This document shows, piece after piece, positions 36,895 to 47,940 of a stretch of DNA of 64,000 nucleotides. The notes beneath the pieces were generated by a model. It made no database searches. It worked only from the letters and a program-made list of their open reading frames with translations, and was not told the origin of the DNA. The first letter of the stretch is position 1, and every line of letters begins with the position of its first letter. The translations under genes and the position numbers were made by a program. The stretch spans positions 200,829,050 to 200,893,049 of the forward strand of contig NC_133662.1 in the NCBI RefSeq assembly GCF_037893015.1, given 5' to 3'. The stretch is from Macrotis lagotis. Lineage: Eukaryota > Chordata > Mammalia > Peramelemorphia > Peramelidae.

Positions 36895-36938
36895 GTCACG
36901 TGGCCCGGAGGGGCCGGCCCGCCATCGCCCCACGTGAC
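36895..36938 (+). promoter_or_regulatory. Paired GTCACGTGG E-boxes
   Basis: GTCACGTGG occurs at 36895-36903 and its reverse complement CCACGTGAC at 36930-36938, with core centres 34 bp apart. Such sites are bound by USF or the MiT/TFE factors (CLEAR-like). They sit just upstream of the YY1/TISU element, where a core promoter is expected. Confidence 0.6.
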
Positions 36939-36976
36939 GCGCGGCGCGGGGCGGGGCCGGAGGCGGGCTGGGCTCC

Positions 36977-36988
36977 CAAGATGGCGGC
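36977..36988 (+). promoter_or_regulatory. TISU / YY1 element
   Basis: CAAGATGGCGGC is a perfect match to the TISU consensus SAASATGGCGGC and also a YY1 site. TISU normally marks a start codon used on mRNAs with very short leaders. Here its ATG is out of frame with MFSD14A and opens a six-codon upstream ORF. Confidence 0.7.
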
Positions 36989-37001
36989 GGCGGCGGCCTG
37001 A
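36981..37001 (+). other. uORF1 of MFSD14A (Met plus five Ala)
   Basis: The ATG of the TISU element is followed by four GCG codons, GCC and TGA, giving Met and five alanines. The context is strong (A at -3, G at +4). It lies 98 nt upstream of the main start. It is translated only if the transcript starts upstream of 36981. Confidence 0.5.
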
Positions 37002-37091
37002 GTCTGGGCCGGACTGCGGGGCGCGGGCTGCGGGCCGGGCGCTCGGCGCTGGGGCCGGCCGGAGGGGCTTCCGCGGGCGCGGGACTCGAGA

Positions 37092-37103
37092 ATGGTACAA
37101 TGA
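37092..37103 (+). other. uORF2 of MFSD14A, stop overlaps the main ATG
   Basis: ATG GTA CAA TGA encodes Met-Val-Gln. The TGA (37101-37103) overlaps the main start codon (37100-37102) as ATGA. The context is strong (A at -3, G at +4). The main start has A at -3 but A at +4. This geometry suits leaky scanning or stop-coupled reinitiation. Confidence 0.6.
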
Positions 37104-37183
37104 CTCAGGGGAAGAAGAAGAAGCGCGGCGCCAACCGGAGCGTCCTGCTGGCCAAGAAGATCATCATCAAGGACGGGGGCTCG
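37100..37183 (+). CDS. MFSD14A: MFSD14A (HIAT1) exon 1, coding part
   Basis: MFSD14A is an orphan 12-helix major facilitator superfamily protein of internal membranes. Loss in mouse is known to disturb sperm head and acrosome formation; the substrate is not firmly known. The exon encodes 28 residues, a lysine-rich cytosolic N terminus starting MTQGKKKKRGANRS and ending IIIKDGGS. Human as I recall has RAANRSIMLAKK here, so a few changes are seen. The donor is TCG|GTAGGT and the exon ends in phase 0. The start matches the known family start, and two small upstream ORFs precede it. It lies in a CpG island. Confidence 0.96.
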
Positions 37184-38159
37184 GTAGGTGCCGCCTGCGG
37201 CCGCCCCGCGGCTCCCGACGCCGCGCCCGGCGCCTCCCCCCGGGCCCGCAGGGCGGCCGGGCCGGGCGCGCCGAGCCGCCATATGCTGCGCTCCGAGCGG
37301 ACGCGGCGGGGAGCCGGGCCCCGCCCCCGGCGCCGCTCCCGGGCGCCCGGACCGCCGCGGCCCGGGGAGGCGGCCCAGGTGCGGGGCCGCCGCGTCACAG
37401 TGGGCTTTGTTCGGGGCGGCCGGGCCGCGCGTGGGGGTGGGGGCCGCGGGGCGCCCGCCCGGCGAGCCGGGCCCCCAAACGGGCGATCCCCGCGCGCCCG
37501 ACGTGCGCCCCGAAAAGGGAGCGGCGGCGGGAGGGGAGTCGGCGCCCCCGTGTGTGGGACCGGAGGGTGCTGGCCCGCCCGGTACCCAGCGCTGCCACCC
37601 AAGGGGGAAAGGTAACGTTCTCATGTCTAAACATTATCACGCCGCCCATTCTGCTAAGTTGGGAACATCTCTTTCCTAAGAACCTCTTCAGAGTGTGTGG
37701 CGCTTTCTCACAAACCCGTGGGATAGGTTTCCTGCCCATATGGCAGATGCTAGTGACCGCTGCCCGCCCTGGCACTTGGCAAGAGCCCAGCCCCACCGCT
37801 CAGCTCCCGAGCGGACTTCTGTCCATTCCAAGTGGCATCAGCTTCAAGGCCGAATTCCCCACCCACGAAATAAAACCTCTAAAATTTGTTTGACTGGACA
37901 CGTTTGATGGGGAGAGATATTTGAAATTGGGTCCACATTTTTTGTTCCGCTGCACTGATTAAATTGAGTGAAACAAATCAAGACTGTTTTTGTAAGTATA
38001 CTTTGGGTGTAGTTATATTTCAGGTAAAAAATGATTCACTTTATCAGAAAAATGGTCGCTTTCGGATTGTATTGTCTCGGTGCTATCCTGAACTTATGAT
38101 GTCTATGTTTCCCCACAATTTTACCCCTTTTCTGAACTATCTTATTTCTTTTGGGAGTC

Positions 38160-39740
38160 CTATCATTCTGCTGTTTATCCCAGTCCACAGGCTTAGGGTC
38201 ATCCATGACTTCTCATTCTCTCAGGTCACATTTCTAGTCCTACGCCAAGTTTTGGTTTTCCTACCACAGGGGATCTTGACTGAGTTCAGTTTTCTGTTCT
38301 TTATAACTCAACAGTGTTATTCCTCATGGACAAACCATTTGGTACAGCTACTCAGTCAATAAACATCTATCAAGTGTTTACTTTGTGCCAGGTTAAGCAT
38401 TGGGAGGTATACAAAAAGAGGCAAAAAATAGCCCCTCCCCACTAGGAGTTTGGAAGACAGTGAAGGAGGAGACAATAAACAGATATGTACAAAATATCTA
38501 TTATATGTATTATAAATGGAAAATAATTAAAGAGGATGGCAAGAGAATTAAAATTCTGATTAATCACAAAAGATTCTTCTTATCATCCTGAAGATGATAG
38601 GATTTTAGTTGGTAATGACAAGGAATACCAGTAGGCAAAGATGAGGGAGAGTATTCCAGGCATAGTGGGTAGCACCAGGAATCTCCCTGAGCCAGAGATG
38701 GGAGTTTTGTTCATGGAATAACAAGAAGGCCCGTGTCATTGAATGGAAAATTACCTGACAGAGTAAGGTGTAGAAAGATTTGAAAGGTCAGAGAGGACTA
38801 AGTTAGGAAGGGTTTTAAACTCCAAACAGGATTTTGTATTTAATCCCTGGAGGTGATAGAGAGCCACTACAGGATATTGATTATAGGAATAGTGTGGCCT
38901 TGTACCTTAGGAAAATCACTTCAGTGGCTGAATGGAAGATGATTGGAGTGGGGAAGAGAACTGAGGCAAGAATACCCACTAGCAAGATATTGCAATAGTG
39001 CAGGGGTAGGAGATGAAAGTCCGTCCAAAATTGATGGCAATTTCAGAGAAGTGATGGGGGCCATATCCAAAAGATGTTGCAAAAGTGAAAAGATTGAATA
39101 TGGCGATATAAAAGGTAATGAGTTGAAAATGACACCAAGGTTGCAAGCCTGAGGGACTGGGAGGATGGTTTTGTGCTCTATTGTATTGGGGAATTAGGAA
39201 TGGGGAGGGTTTGGAAGTATGGATATGATCCATTTGAGGATGTTGAATTTAAGATGCTTACTGGATCTCCCAGTTAGTGATGTCTGGAAGATGAGTAGAG
39301 AGTTGAGATTGTAGCTCAGCAGTCAGTTTGTGTTGAGATAGGCAGATTTGGAAATCAGATAGATTTGGAAATCCTCATCGTAGAAGTGTGGCTATGGTCA
39401 TTAAATTCTTGAAACACATAAGATCAAGTAAAGTAATTTAGAGGGAAAAGAGAGGAGGTGGGATATCTAAATTAGAGGGCATGATTTGGATGAGAATCCA
39501 GCAAAGAGATCCCAAAAAGGAGCAGATGAATAGGTAGGAAGCCCTCAAGGAGAGAGTGGAAATTGAAATAATCCTAATATGAGTTAATGAGGTCCTGCAC
39601 CAGAGTGGTGGCAGTGTCAGAGGAGAGAAACGCACATGCATATACAAGAGATTTAACAAAGAGAAATCAAGGGGACCTTGGCACATGGATAGAGTAATAG
39701 GGAAATTTGATATTTGAAACTGAGTATCCGAAAATTCAAG
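38160..39740 (-). repeat. L2 LINE copies (main one antisense)
   Basis: A short sense L2 piece (38160-38300, TTAGGGTCATCCATGACTTC) is followed from 38345 by a long antisense L2: CAATAAACATCTATCAAGTG, AGTATTCCAGGCATAGTGGG, AGGGTTTTAAACTCCAAACA, GAGCCACTACAGGATATTGA, ATATTGCAATAGTGCAGGGG and GATGTTGAATTTAAGATGCT. This is the RT C-terminal region and 3' end in minus direction. It lies in MFSD14A intron 1. Confidence 0.75.
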
Positions 39741-40194
39741 ATGTGGTCCCTTGCCTCAAAACCTCCAATTGGAGGGAGGAGCTCAGAACAGGACAGATAT
39801 GAATTAGAAGATGATAGAGGTAGGTAAGGATCAGGAAAAAAAGTACATAGTACAGAAAGATAATTCATAGTACGAGATAGGGATTGGGGCGAAAACTGGG
39901 GGAAACAATAGCAGGAGAACCTTAGTGTGATAAATACCAGAATAATAGATAGCTTCTGACACTGTCAGCTTTTGCTTTGAATTTAGGGTGGTTGTGGCAA
40001 GTTTCAGTCTAGGGCCCACTCTCTGACCTTGGCAACCTTTTAATAATGGAAATAAAAGGAGACAGGGTTTCCTGGGCAAAGGTTTATATATATGTAGTAC
40101 AACTTCAGCTGTAGCAACATGTAGCATTAATCCTCTTCCCACATTTTGTAGCTCATTGACCTTTTTGTCTCTACATAGATGAAAATCCATTCCT

Positions 40195-40455
40195 CATCAT
40201 CTTTATATTAGCTGTTCCCCATTTGTAGAATGTTTTCTCACCTCCTCTAGTCTCTGAATTCTTATTTCCTTCAAAACTCTACTGAAGCCTTTCCTAATCC
40301 CTTTAACCCACCCCACCCTCATCCCAGTTTCCTTGTAATTATTTTGTACACATTTGCAAATACTTAACTACAGGTTGTCACCTCCACTAGAATTCCTTTA
40401 GAGCAGAGACTTTTATTTTTGTCCTTTATCCCCAGCATCCAGCACAATGCCTGGT
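40195..40455 (+). repeat. L2 LINE 3' end
   Basis: TCTACTGAAGCCTTTCCTAA, TAGAATTCCTTTAGAGCAGA and TATCCCCAGCATCCAGCACA are L2 3' landmarks. Confidence 0.8.
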
Positions 40456-40462
40456 AACCTGC

Positions 40463-40690
40463 TCTTGTTGTCCTTTGTTCTTGAAGAGGACCATGATGTC
40501 AGGGAGGTGATGCCATGACAAGCACATGCATTGGATTTAAATGAGGCATGACTGTCCTAACACTTTCTCCTCCACAGTTTTTTGGGTCCTGTGGTCAGAT
40601 TTGGATCAGGACAAGTGGAGATGGCCCTGAATACTATGGGAGAGCTTGGCCTATTAAGGTCATTAACAGATCTCAGTTTGACTGAGGATG
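40463..40690 (-). repeat. Long-SINE tail fragment
   Basis: GTCCTTTGTTCTTGAAGAGG, CCATGATGTCAGGGAGGTGA, GCCATGACAAGCACATGCAT and GAGATGGCCCTGAATACTAT are in antisense order. The tRNA-like part is missing. Confidence 0.8.
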
Positions 40691-41412
40691 GCCTTTTTAC
40701 CTAATCAAAAAAAATAAATAAATACTGGACTGGAAAGATCTTTTAGGGCTTCTGGCCAAAACTAAGATAATTGCTGACCCAGCGTGGAACTTGGCCTGTG
40801 ACCTATTATTGGCCTATCAAAGCCTAGCAACCTACTAGTAAGAACTTAAAATGTTTATTGATTGAATGAGAGTCATAGAAAGGCATATAAATAGGTTTTT
40901 TATGTTTACTTGTTTGCCTTTTTTTCTCCTGGGAACTCTTGGGAAAATATGAGAAATGTAGAGTATTATCTTATGCTAATAATAAAATGTAATAATCTTG
41001 ATACTTTGTCAAGCTTACTAAAATGTTACTTTCAGATTGTAAACCCTACTAATTAAGGAGAAAATAATTCATATGTTTTATTTATATATAAGAAATGTAT
41101 TACTACTGCATTTAAGCAAGTCCTGCAGTTCAAATCAGTAGTAGTTGATTGGATCCATTATGACCAAATATAAGTCACAGTGGACTTTTTTTAAAGTATA
41201 TATATCCAAAATTCATTTGTAATATGTTTGCATACACTAAATAGCAGATTAAAGACTTCAATTATATTTTTAAAACTTTTGAAAAATTTTACCTAAATTA
41301 ACATAATCTAAATTAGTGATACCTGAAGGTTAGTGATATATGAAAGGGCCATTAGAATCTGTTTTGCTTTAAGGCTGCAGGCTGCTTCTTGGTCTGAGGT
41401 TCATGAACTTTA

Positions 41413-41584
41413 TTTTATTTTATTTATTATTATTATTTTTTTTTTTTTAGGTTTTTGCAAGGCAAATGAGGTTAAGTGGCTTGCCCAGGACCACACAGCT
41501 AGGTAATTATTAAGTGTCTGAGGCCAGATTTGAACTCAGGTACTCCTGGCTCATGCTCTATCCACTGTGGCACCTAGCTGCCCC
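41413..41584 (-). repeat. Young-type CORE-SINE with perfect TSD
   Basis: A complete antisense copy in MFSD14A intron 1. GTTCATGAACTTTA flanks it at 41399-41412 and 41585-41598. Confidence 0.95.
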
Positions 41585-41914
41585 GTTCATGAACTTTAAA
41601 AAAAAAATTTTGATAATTACACTTTGATATAATTGGTTTCCTTTACATTGCTGTTTATTTTCTTCATTTAAAAACATTATTCTGCAAAGGGGTCCATAGG
41701 CTGCACCAGATTGCCAAAGGGTGGTCCATGACACAAAATAGCTTTGAGAGACTATATTACTTTGGCCCAATTTCTTGCTTTTTCTTTTTTGTTTTCTTAC
41801 AAATTTGTTGTTACAGCGAGACCCTTGTTCCTCATACTTTGTGGAAGAACTTTTAAAGTATGGGTGTCTTTGGCTTTTTGTTTTGGTCTTTGCATCCATG
41901 GCATTTTAGATTAA

Positions 41915-42560
41915 GTGGAGAACATTGTACTAAGTGTTGGGGATCCCCCCAAAAAAACAAATCAATCCCAAACTGTGCCTGTTCTCAAGGCAAGAGAGAA
42001 CATTCAGACCATTGGCACAGGTTAAAATTGGAGGGAACTTCAAGCAAAGATCCTCAGTGTGAGGAGAGCTGGAAAAATCTCATTGTTGTAAAAGGTAGTC
42101 AGGGCAGGAGATAGAAATGAGAATGTTCCAGGTGTGGAGATTGGCCAGCGAAAAGACCTGGGGTCTCTTGGAGATCCACATTTAGCACAAGCTAGCACTT
42201 AGTAGAAGCTTAAATGCTCTTTGGTTGATTGATCAAGTCTTGTGGGAAGGGACTACTGGGGTATAAAAGGATGGGGGGGAATCTCTGGAATTTATTGAAT
42301 GAGAAAGGGAGAGGAGAGAGAGAGAGAGATCAATTTGACAGCTGACTAGAGTGAGGAGAGAAATGAAAGAGCAGCCTGCAGGCTAATGCTGTGGTCCAAG
42401 CATGAGCTGATTAGGGCCAGCTCCAGAGTACTTAACAGTGTCAGAGGAGATAATGAGCCATATGAGAGATGGTAGACCAACTGACTGGAACATCTTGCCA
42501 TATTATAGGTCCTTAATATGATGGTTAAATTGATGGTGGGCATAATAAGGTCAATACTCC
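41915..42560 (-). repeat. L2-like LINE, antisense
   Basis: TTGTACTAAGTGTTGGGGAT, TGTGCCTGTTCTCAAGGCAA and GCTGTGGTCCAAGCATGAGC follow antisense L2. It contains a (GA)n run at 42310-42330. Confidence 0.6.
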
Positions 42561-42679
42561 CTTGCCCTTCTGTAGGACTTTACTTTTCTTTAAAGAGGTC
42601 TTCATTATTATATTAGACCCATTCCTTAAGAGCAAATGAATAGGTTTTAACCTTAGTCATCTGGAACTATCATTAGTCA

Positions 42680-42870
42680 TTTTTAATCTGAATGTGTTGT
42701 CTTTTAAGTGTTTTTTTATTTGCATTAGGGTTGTCATTGTTGTATATTGTTCCTTTGGTTGTGCCTTCTTTACTCTGCAGCATCAATTCATATAAGCTGT
42801 CACTTGTTCTTTGGGTTCTTTATACTCTTTGGTTCTTACAGGGCAATCCTGTTTTATTATTAAATAATTT
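42680..42870 (-). repeat. L1 3' end fragment
   Basis: GCAGCATCAATTCATATAAG and GGGCAATCCTGTTTTATTAT resemble antisense L1 3' landmarks. Weak but plausible. Confidence 0.4.
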
Positions 42871-43019
42871 TTAAAAATATAGTTTTGCTATGAAATGTGA
42901 TTCTGAAATTAGGAGTTTAATATGAAGAGTGACTTGAATCATAGTGATAAAGAGTATAAAGGAGATTTTTGCATTGAGTAGGAATTTATATTAGGTTGGG
43001 GTTTTGGGGGGCTTTTATT

Positions 43020-43157
43020 TTGGTTTTTGCAAGGCAGTGGGGTTAAGGGACTTGCTGAGGGTCACATAACTAGGTAATTGTGTCTGAGGCAGGATTTGAA
43101 CTCGGGTCCTCCTGACTCCAGGTCCAATGCTGTATCCACTGTACCACCTAGCTGCCC
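43020..43157 (-). repeat. CORE-SINE
   Basis: An antisense copy, TTTTTGCAAGGCAGTGGGGT to GTACCACCTAGCTGCCC. TATATTAG occurs just before (about 42988) and just after it. It is 360 bp before exon 2. Confidence 0.85.
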
Positions 43158-43516
43158 TATATTAGATTTCCAAGGTAATTTATATTTTACTGTTTCCTCT
43201 AAATGTACTAATTGGAGACCATTTTAAAAAGTTACAGATGAATCTGATGCTTAAAAACACAAAGTTGAAGAAGTTCAACTAACTTGTCTATCGATCAGAA
43301 ATCCGTCAAAAAGAGCATTCATCAACTGAAAAAACTTTGTCAGGTTGTTGCCTGCTTCATTTTTGAGCCTTCCTTTTTCATTTTAATGGCCCTTTCTAAA
43401 TATATTACTTGCAAATATTTTAGAGAAATGTTTATATGCTACAGAAAATTTGATAATGATCTTGGAAGGAACTAACTGGTGTTTTTTGTGCTTTGTTTTT
43501 TTTGTCTTTCTCAAAG

Positions 43517-43612
43517 CCTCAAGGAATAGGTTCACCTAGTGTTTATCATGCGGTTATAGTTATCTTCTTGGAGTTTTTTGCTTGGGGATTATTGACAGCA
43601 CCTACCTTAGTG
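43517..43612 (+). CDS. MFSD14A: MFSD14A exon 2
   Basis: Encodes residues 29-60, starting PQGIGSPSVYHAVIVIFLEF and ending TAPTLV. This is transmembrane helix 1, with its start facing the cytosol. The acceptor is TCAAAG at 43516 and the donor GTAAGT at 43613. Both ends are phase 0. Intron 1 before it is 6.3 kb and filled with L2 and SINE copies. Confidence 0.97.
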
Positions 43613-43689
43613 GTAAGTAATTTTTGGTTCAAATTATATTTGTTAATATACCTATCTTCTTTCTCTAAAGACTCAGAAAGTGTTGTCCC

Positions 43690-45540
43690 TCTTTTCCAAA
43701 GTTAATTGTTCTAGTAATGTCCTTGATTCACCTTTCATTTCTTTCAGGCAACTTCTTTCTAGCATCTTCATGCTTTCCCTCTCCATTAGCTCTTTCCTCC
43801 CTGCCAAAAGATTTCTCTAGTTTTACTATCCTCTTTTTATAACATTTGGTATTGTTTATTACTCTTTCCGTCTTCTTGAGCTGATCGTGCCTCTATCCAG
43901 CATCTCCTTTTATTGCTGTCTTATTCTTTTATTTCCTAGATGTTGACAAAGTCAAAATGCATTCTTTAGTTCTTTGTTATTATATACACTATACTCTCCC
44001 TCAGATGTTTTCCAGCAAATTGCCATATCTTCAACTTTGATCTTTGTTTCACATCAGAATCTGAGAGTTGGAAGAGCACCCTCAAAGGTCATCTATTCTA
44101 AACTTGCGCCTAAGAAGTCTATTCTACAATATACTTAATAAGTAGCTATCTAGCCTTTGCTTCCAGGTCTTGGGGTTATAAAGATATCCTTTACATTTTA
44201 TGCTTAAGGAGTTAGCATTCTTATTTAAATGTACAACTTTTCATCACACAGAAAAACACGTAGAATGTTGTAATGAGTTTAGTGCCTGGTTAATGGCTTT
44301 CCTCCCCAATTCTTGCCTTCATATTAGATTTTTGCAGATATGTTTGTAATCTTTCAGATACCTCATCTCCCGATTCCTCAGTCTCCTTCATTCCCATAGC
44401 TTCTTCCTTCACTCAGCTAGCTACCCAGAGGTGGTCATCATGGTCACCCATGACCATCACATACATATCTTTATTTCTGTATAATGAATTCTGATATTCC
44501 TTTACCTGATCATAGTTTTCTGTCATTATATCTTTCCCTCTCCTTTTGTTTTCATTTTACCTTCAAATCCTTCAGTTCTTTCCTAGGCCATCACTGTGCA
44601 CTGTTTCCATGCTTCTCTTTTCTCTATATTGACTGTGAGGTGATACTATCCTCCCTCCACAATCCAATACCTAACCTAGGTCCTTTGACTTATCAATTCA
44701 GAAAATATTTATTAAATATTTCCTTTGTACCAGGTGCTAGTTCTCATCTGAAAATCTTGCCTTATACTTCGTTAACATTTGACAAAGTCTCACTCTTTTC
44801 TCATCATCTCATATCACTCAGATAAGTCTTCCTCATTTTTTCTGTCACTTTTATGTCACCTGAAGAAGTAATGCTTTTTTGCTAAAGCTAGCCCCCTCTA
44901 TGAGTACTTATGATCCCATTTCACCCATTTTCTCTAGCATGTTGCCTCTTGTATCATCCAGAGTTTTTCTATAATCCCCAATCTACTCACTCTATCTGCT
45001 GCCAACAATCATGACGATGACCCTGTTTCCCCAGCCTTAAAGAACTCTGATTTTTTTTTTAATCCATTTCCATTAGCTATTTGTCCTGTATTTCATCTCC
45101 CATTCTTTTTTTTCTTTTTCTTTTTCTTTTTTTTTTTTTTTAGGTTTTTGCAAGGCAAATGGGGTTAAGTGGCTTCCTCAAGGCTACACAGCTAGGTAAT
45201 TATTAAGTGTCTGAGACTGGATTTGAACCCAGGTACTCCTGACTCCAAAGCCGGTGCTTTATCCAATACACCACTTAGCCACCCCTCATCTCCCATTCTT
45301 AGCTAAACTTCTTGGGAAAACTGGCTACACTGGTGTTTCCATTTTTTTCTCCTCTTAACTTTCTTAAACCATTCAACTAAAACTCCTTATCCAAAGTCAC
45401 CAGTGATTTCTTAATTGTCACATCTAAAGTCTTTTTCTCAGTCCTTACTTTTTTTGACTTTGAAACTTTTAACAGTTATCTATCTGCCTTCTTTACTGTT
45501 GCTCACACATTTCCCTGTTCCTTGCCTTGAATGATCTCTT
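43690..45540 (+). repeat. L2-like LINE remnant, MFSD14A intron 2
   Basis: The clearest part (45360-45500) reads AAAGTCACCAGTGATTTCTT, CACATCTAAAGTCTTTTTCT and CAGTCCTTAC, the L2 RT N-terminal coding region (KVTNDLL). Earlier C/T-rich sequence with CTTTCCTAGGCCATCACTGT fits the upstream ORF but is weak. A CR1-like piece lies at 44045-44165 (minus). Confidence 0.5.
45108..45286 (-). repeat. Young-type CORE-SINE with perfect TSD
   Basis: A complete antisense copy with a long T-rich tail. CATCTCCCATTCTT flanks it at 45094-45107 and 45287-45300. It was inserted into L2 sequence. Confidence 0.96.
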
Positions 45541-46709
45541 TCTTCTTTTCCCATAACATAAGACTAAGTTTAAATTCCACCTTTTGAAATAGAATATTTT
45601 CTGATTGCCCTTAGCTAATAGTATCTTCTCTCTTGAGATTACTGTCCTCCAACTTCAGGCCAAGATGGTTGCCAGCTCTCATATAAGCATTCCAGTAAAG
45701 TCCTAACATTTGCACCAGACTGAAAAATCGGAGGGAAAATAGGGTGAGAGAGAGAAAGCCAAGAGAGTTGAGCGATAGGAAGCAGTGCAGTAGGATTCCC
45801 TCCACAAACTCCATGGCAGATTTAGAAACTTCACCAAATCCTGATGGAGAAATTCAGAAAAGTCACACTGAGTCATTGTCCAGCCTACTTCAGCTTCGAG
45901 GAACCCACACGGAGCTGTGGACTTGGGAGACGATGTCAGAGCAAGAGCATTCTGTACTGAAACTACTCCAGTCCCCCAAAAGAGCCTGTGTACCCAGACT
46001 AGAGGAGTTCCTAGGAAGCCAGAGTAGGACTGTGTAGCCATAACAGTTGCAAACTGGCCTTTTTGTTGTCCAGCCCTAGAGCTGAGTTACAGATCTAGGT
46101 TGGCGTAAGAAGGGGACCTTTGTACATCAGTGACTTTCTAAGACATAGAAGCCTTGGTTGATCTGTCAAGAAAGAAGGTTCATAAGCTATCAGCAACAGT
46201 GGTATGGTGTAGACCCCAAGCTCAGAATAGGATTTCACTTCCATCATCTAACCCAATCTGCAGAAGAATAACCAAGGTAGGAACCCCAACCCAAAGGGGA
46301 GCCTCAGCTCTTCCACTCTGGACCAAAAATTTCCCAGCTGACTGATGGGGTAGAATCCTGCACGGTCTGCTCTGGCACAGATCCAAGTCTAGGTGATGAA
46401 CATGAAGAACTCAGGTCAGGGGGCAGCAATCAGACTGCCCAGAATCAGACCACTGTGGGAGTACTGAAAGCTTTTAGGTATCCAGCCTGTCAGGGAGATC
46501 TTGGAATAACACAGCACTCAGTACCCCAGGAAAGCAACAACAGGACCATCTCAGACCTAAGCAAATAAGAAAAGTACTCTACCATTATGGCTATTTGGCA
46601 GGTGCTCAATTGTAAAAGAAAAAAAAATAATTCAAAACATGTTTAACAATACCTTAAAGAAAAACATAACTTGTGCACAAACTCAGTTACAATTCCTGAA
46701 AGAGATGAA

Positions 46710-46870
46710 AGAAGTTTTTTTTTAGTTTTTTGATTTCAGAGATATGATTGTTTTGAGGTTTGTTAATGTTATTCTATTTTTTTTTTCCAGTCACATGCAA
46801 AGATAGTTTTCATCATTCATCTTTATTAGCATGCTTTTTGTGTTCTCAGTTGGGTTGGAAGTAGTTGAGG
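46710..46870 (-). repeat. L1 3' end fragment
   Basis: TCCAGTCACATGCAAAGATA then GTTTTCATCATTCATCTTTA is the antisense of the L1 extreme 3' end. Confidence 0.6.
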
Positions 46871-47666
46871 AGAAAGGGTGAAAAGGGAAGTTTGGGATGA
46901 TTAAAACAAAATGAAATACAGTGAGGACCTATACTAAACTGCACCCCAGCACTACTTAAAAAGCCAACCAGTGCCTTATGGCTAAAGAAACAGGGGCTGC
47001 CAGGATAGGGAAACAAGCGTGGAACCTTCCACTGTGACCTGAAACCTGCTCAAGATAGATCTGTGTCTCAAAAGCAACAAGATCTTGGCAGATCATCTCT
47101 AACTCAAAGTGGTCAGAAATCCTGCAGGTGGACACAATACTGCTAGAGGAGCCTTGAAAGCCTCCAAAAGAAGCAACTAGCAGTACCGCCTTAGCAGCAT
47201 TCTGAGAGATAGCTCAAGTACTCTTCCCCCAAATAGGATCATGATCCCAGAATGTTCTGAACCTTACAAATTCTGTGGGAATGCAAATATGCTGGGAGGT
47301 AGAAATAAGCCTAGGTGATGCAAGGCATGGCCAAGTAGGACTAGCTGTCGTACTATGGAGAAAATAAAGGGTGGAGTGATGAGTAAACCAAAAAGTCATT
47401 GTCAAGTAAAAAGAAAAATTGTAGATTTAGAGGTGCTTAAAACTTCTCTTTGAAGAAAAGCTTCACTCCAAATTACAAGCAGAGATTCTAAGGAAAAAAT
47501 GAATTTTCTGTAAGGAATACATGATTATCTAGAAGATAGAAATAAAGATATAGATGTAAACTCTTGTAGATAGAATTATAAATAAAGTAGCTTAGGAGCA
47601 ATATTAGTAATTAAAATATTAGCTTATCCAAGCAGCCTACTCCATAAGACCAGATTGGACCAATTG

Positions 47667-47940
47667 GGCAGCTAGGTGGCACAGTAGATAGAGTACTGAT
47701 CTTGGAGTCAGAAGGACTGGAGTTTGAATTCAGTCTCAGATACTAGCTTTGTGACCTTGGGCAAGTTACTTAATCCTGATTGCCACACATACAGGGCCAT
47801 CTCCAGGCATCCTAATTCATATCTGGTCACTGGATCTAGATGGCTCTGGTGAGAGCTAAGCTGGTGACTTAGCACAGCCTCACTCAAATCCAATTCATGT
47901 ATTTATTTGTCATGGTCTTATTCTAAAACAAAAGACAAGC
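47667..47940 (+). repeat. Long CORE-SINE with extended tail
   Basis: GGGCAGCTAGGTGGCACAGT, TTTGTGACCTTGGGCAAGTT, GGGCCATCTCCAGGCATCCT, GGTGACTTAGCACAGCCTCA and CAAAAGACAAGCATCA give the complete long form. A tail-only copy lies at 48640-48755. Confidence 0.88.

Larger units (their letters stand above)
36380..37615 (+). promoter_or_regulatory. MFSD14A: CpG-island promoter and leader of MFSD14A
   Basis: A sharp rise in G+C and CpG spans about 1.2 kb and includes the first coding exon. Visible elements are GC boxes (GGGCGGGG at 36889 and around 36950), two CACGTG E-boxes (36897 and 36931) and a YY1/TISU-like CAAGATGGCGGC at 36977. No TATA box is apparent. Transcription probably starts between about 36.85 and 37.0 kb, inferred from the E-box, Sp1 and YY1 cluster. 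Open frames of 160-319 codons here on both strands reflect GC richness, not genes. Confidence 0.85.

Noticed and set aside
36336-37893. Long open frames (up to 319 codons) on both strands of the CpG island
   Set aside because: They are Arg/Pro/Gly/Ala-rich, overlap in many frames and cross the exon 1 donor. GC richness removes stop codons; only the first 28 codons from 37100 match a known protein.
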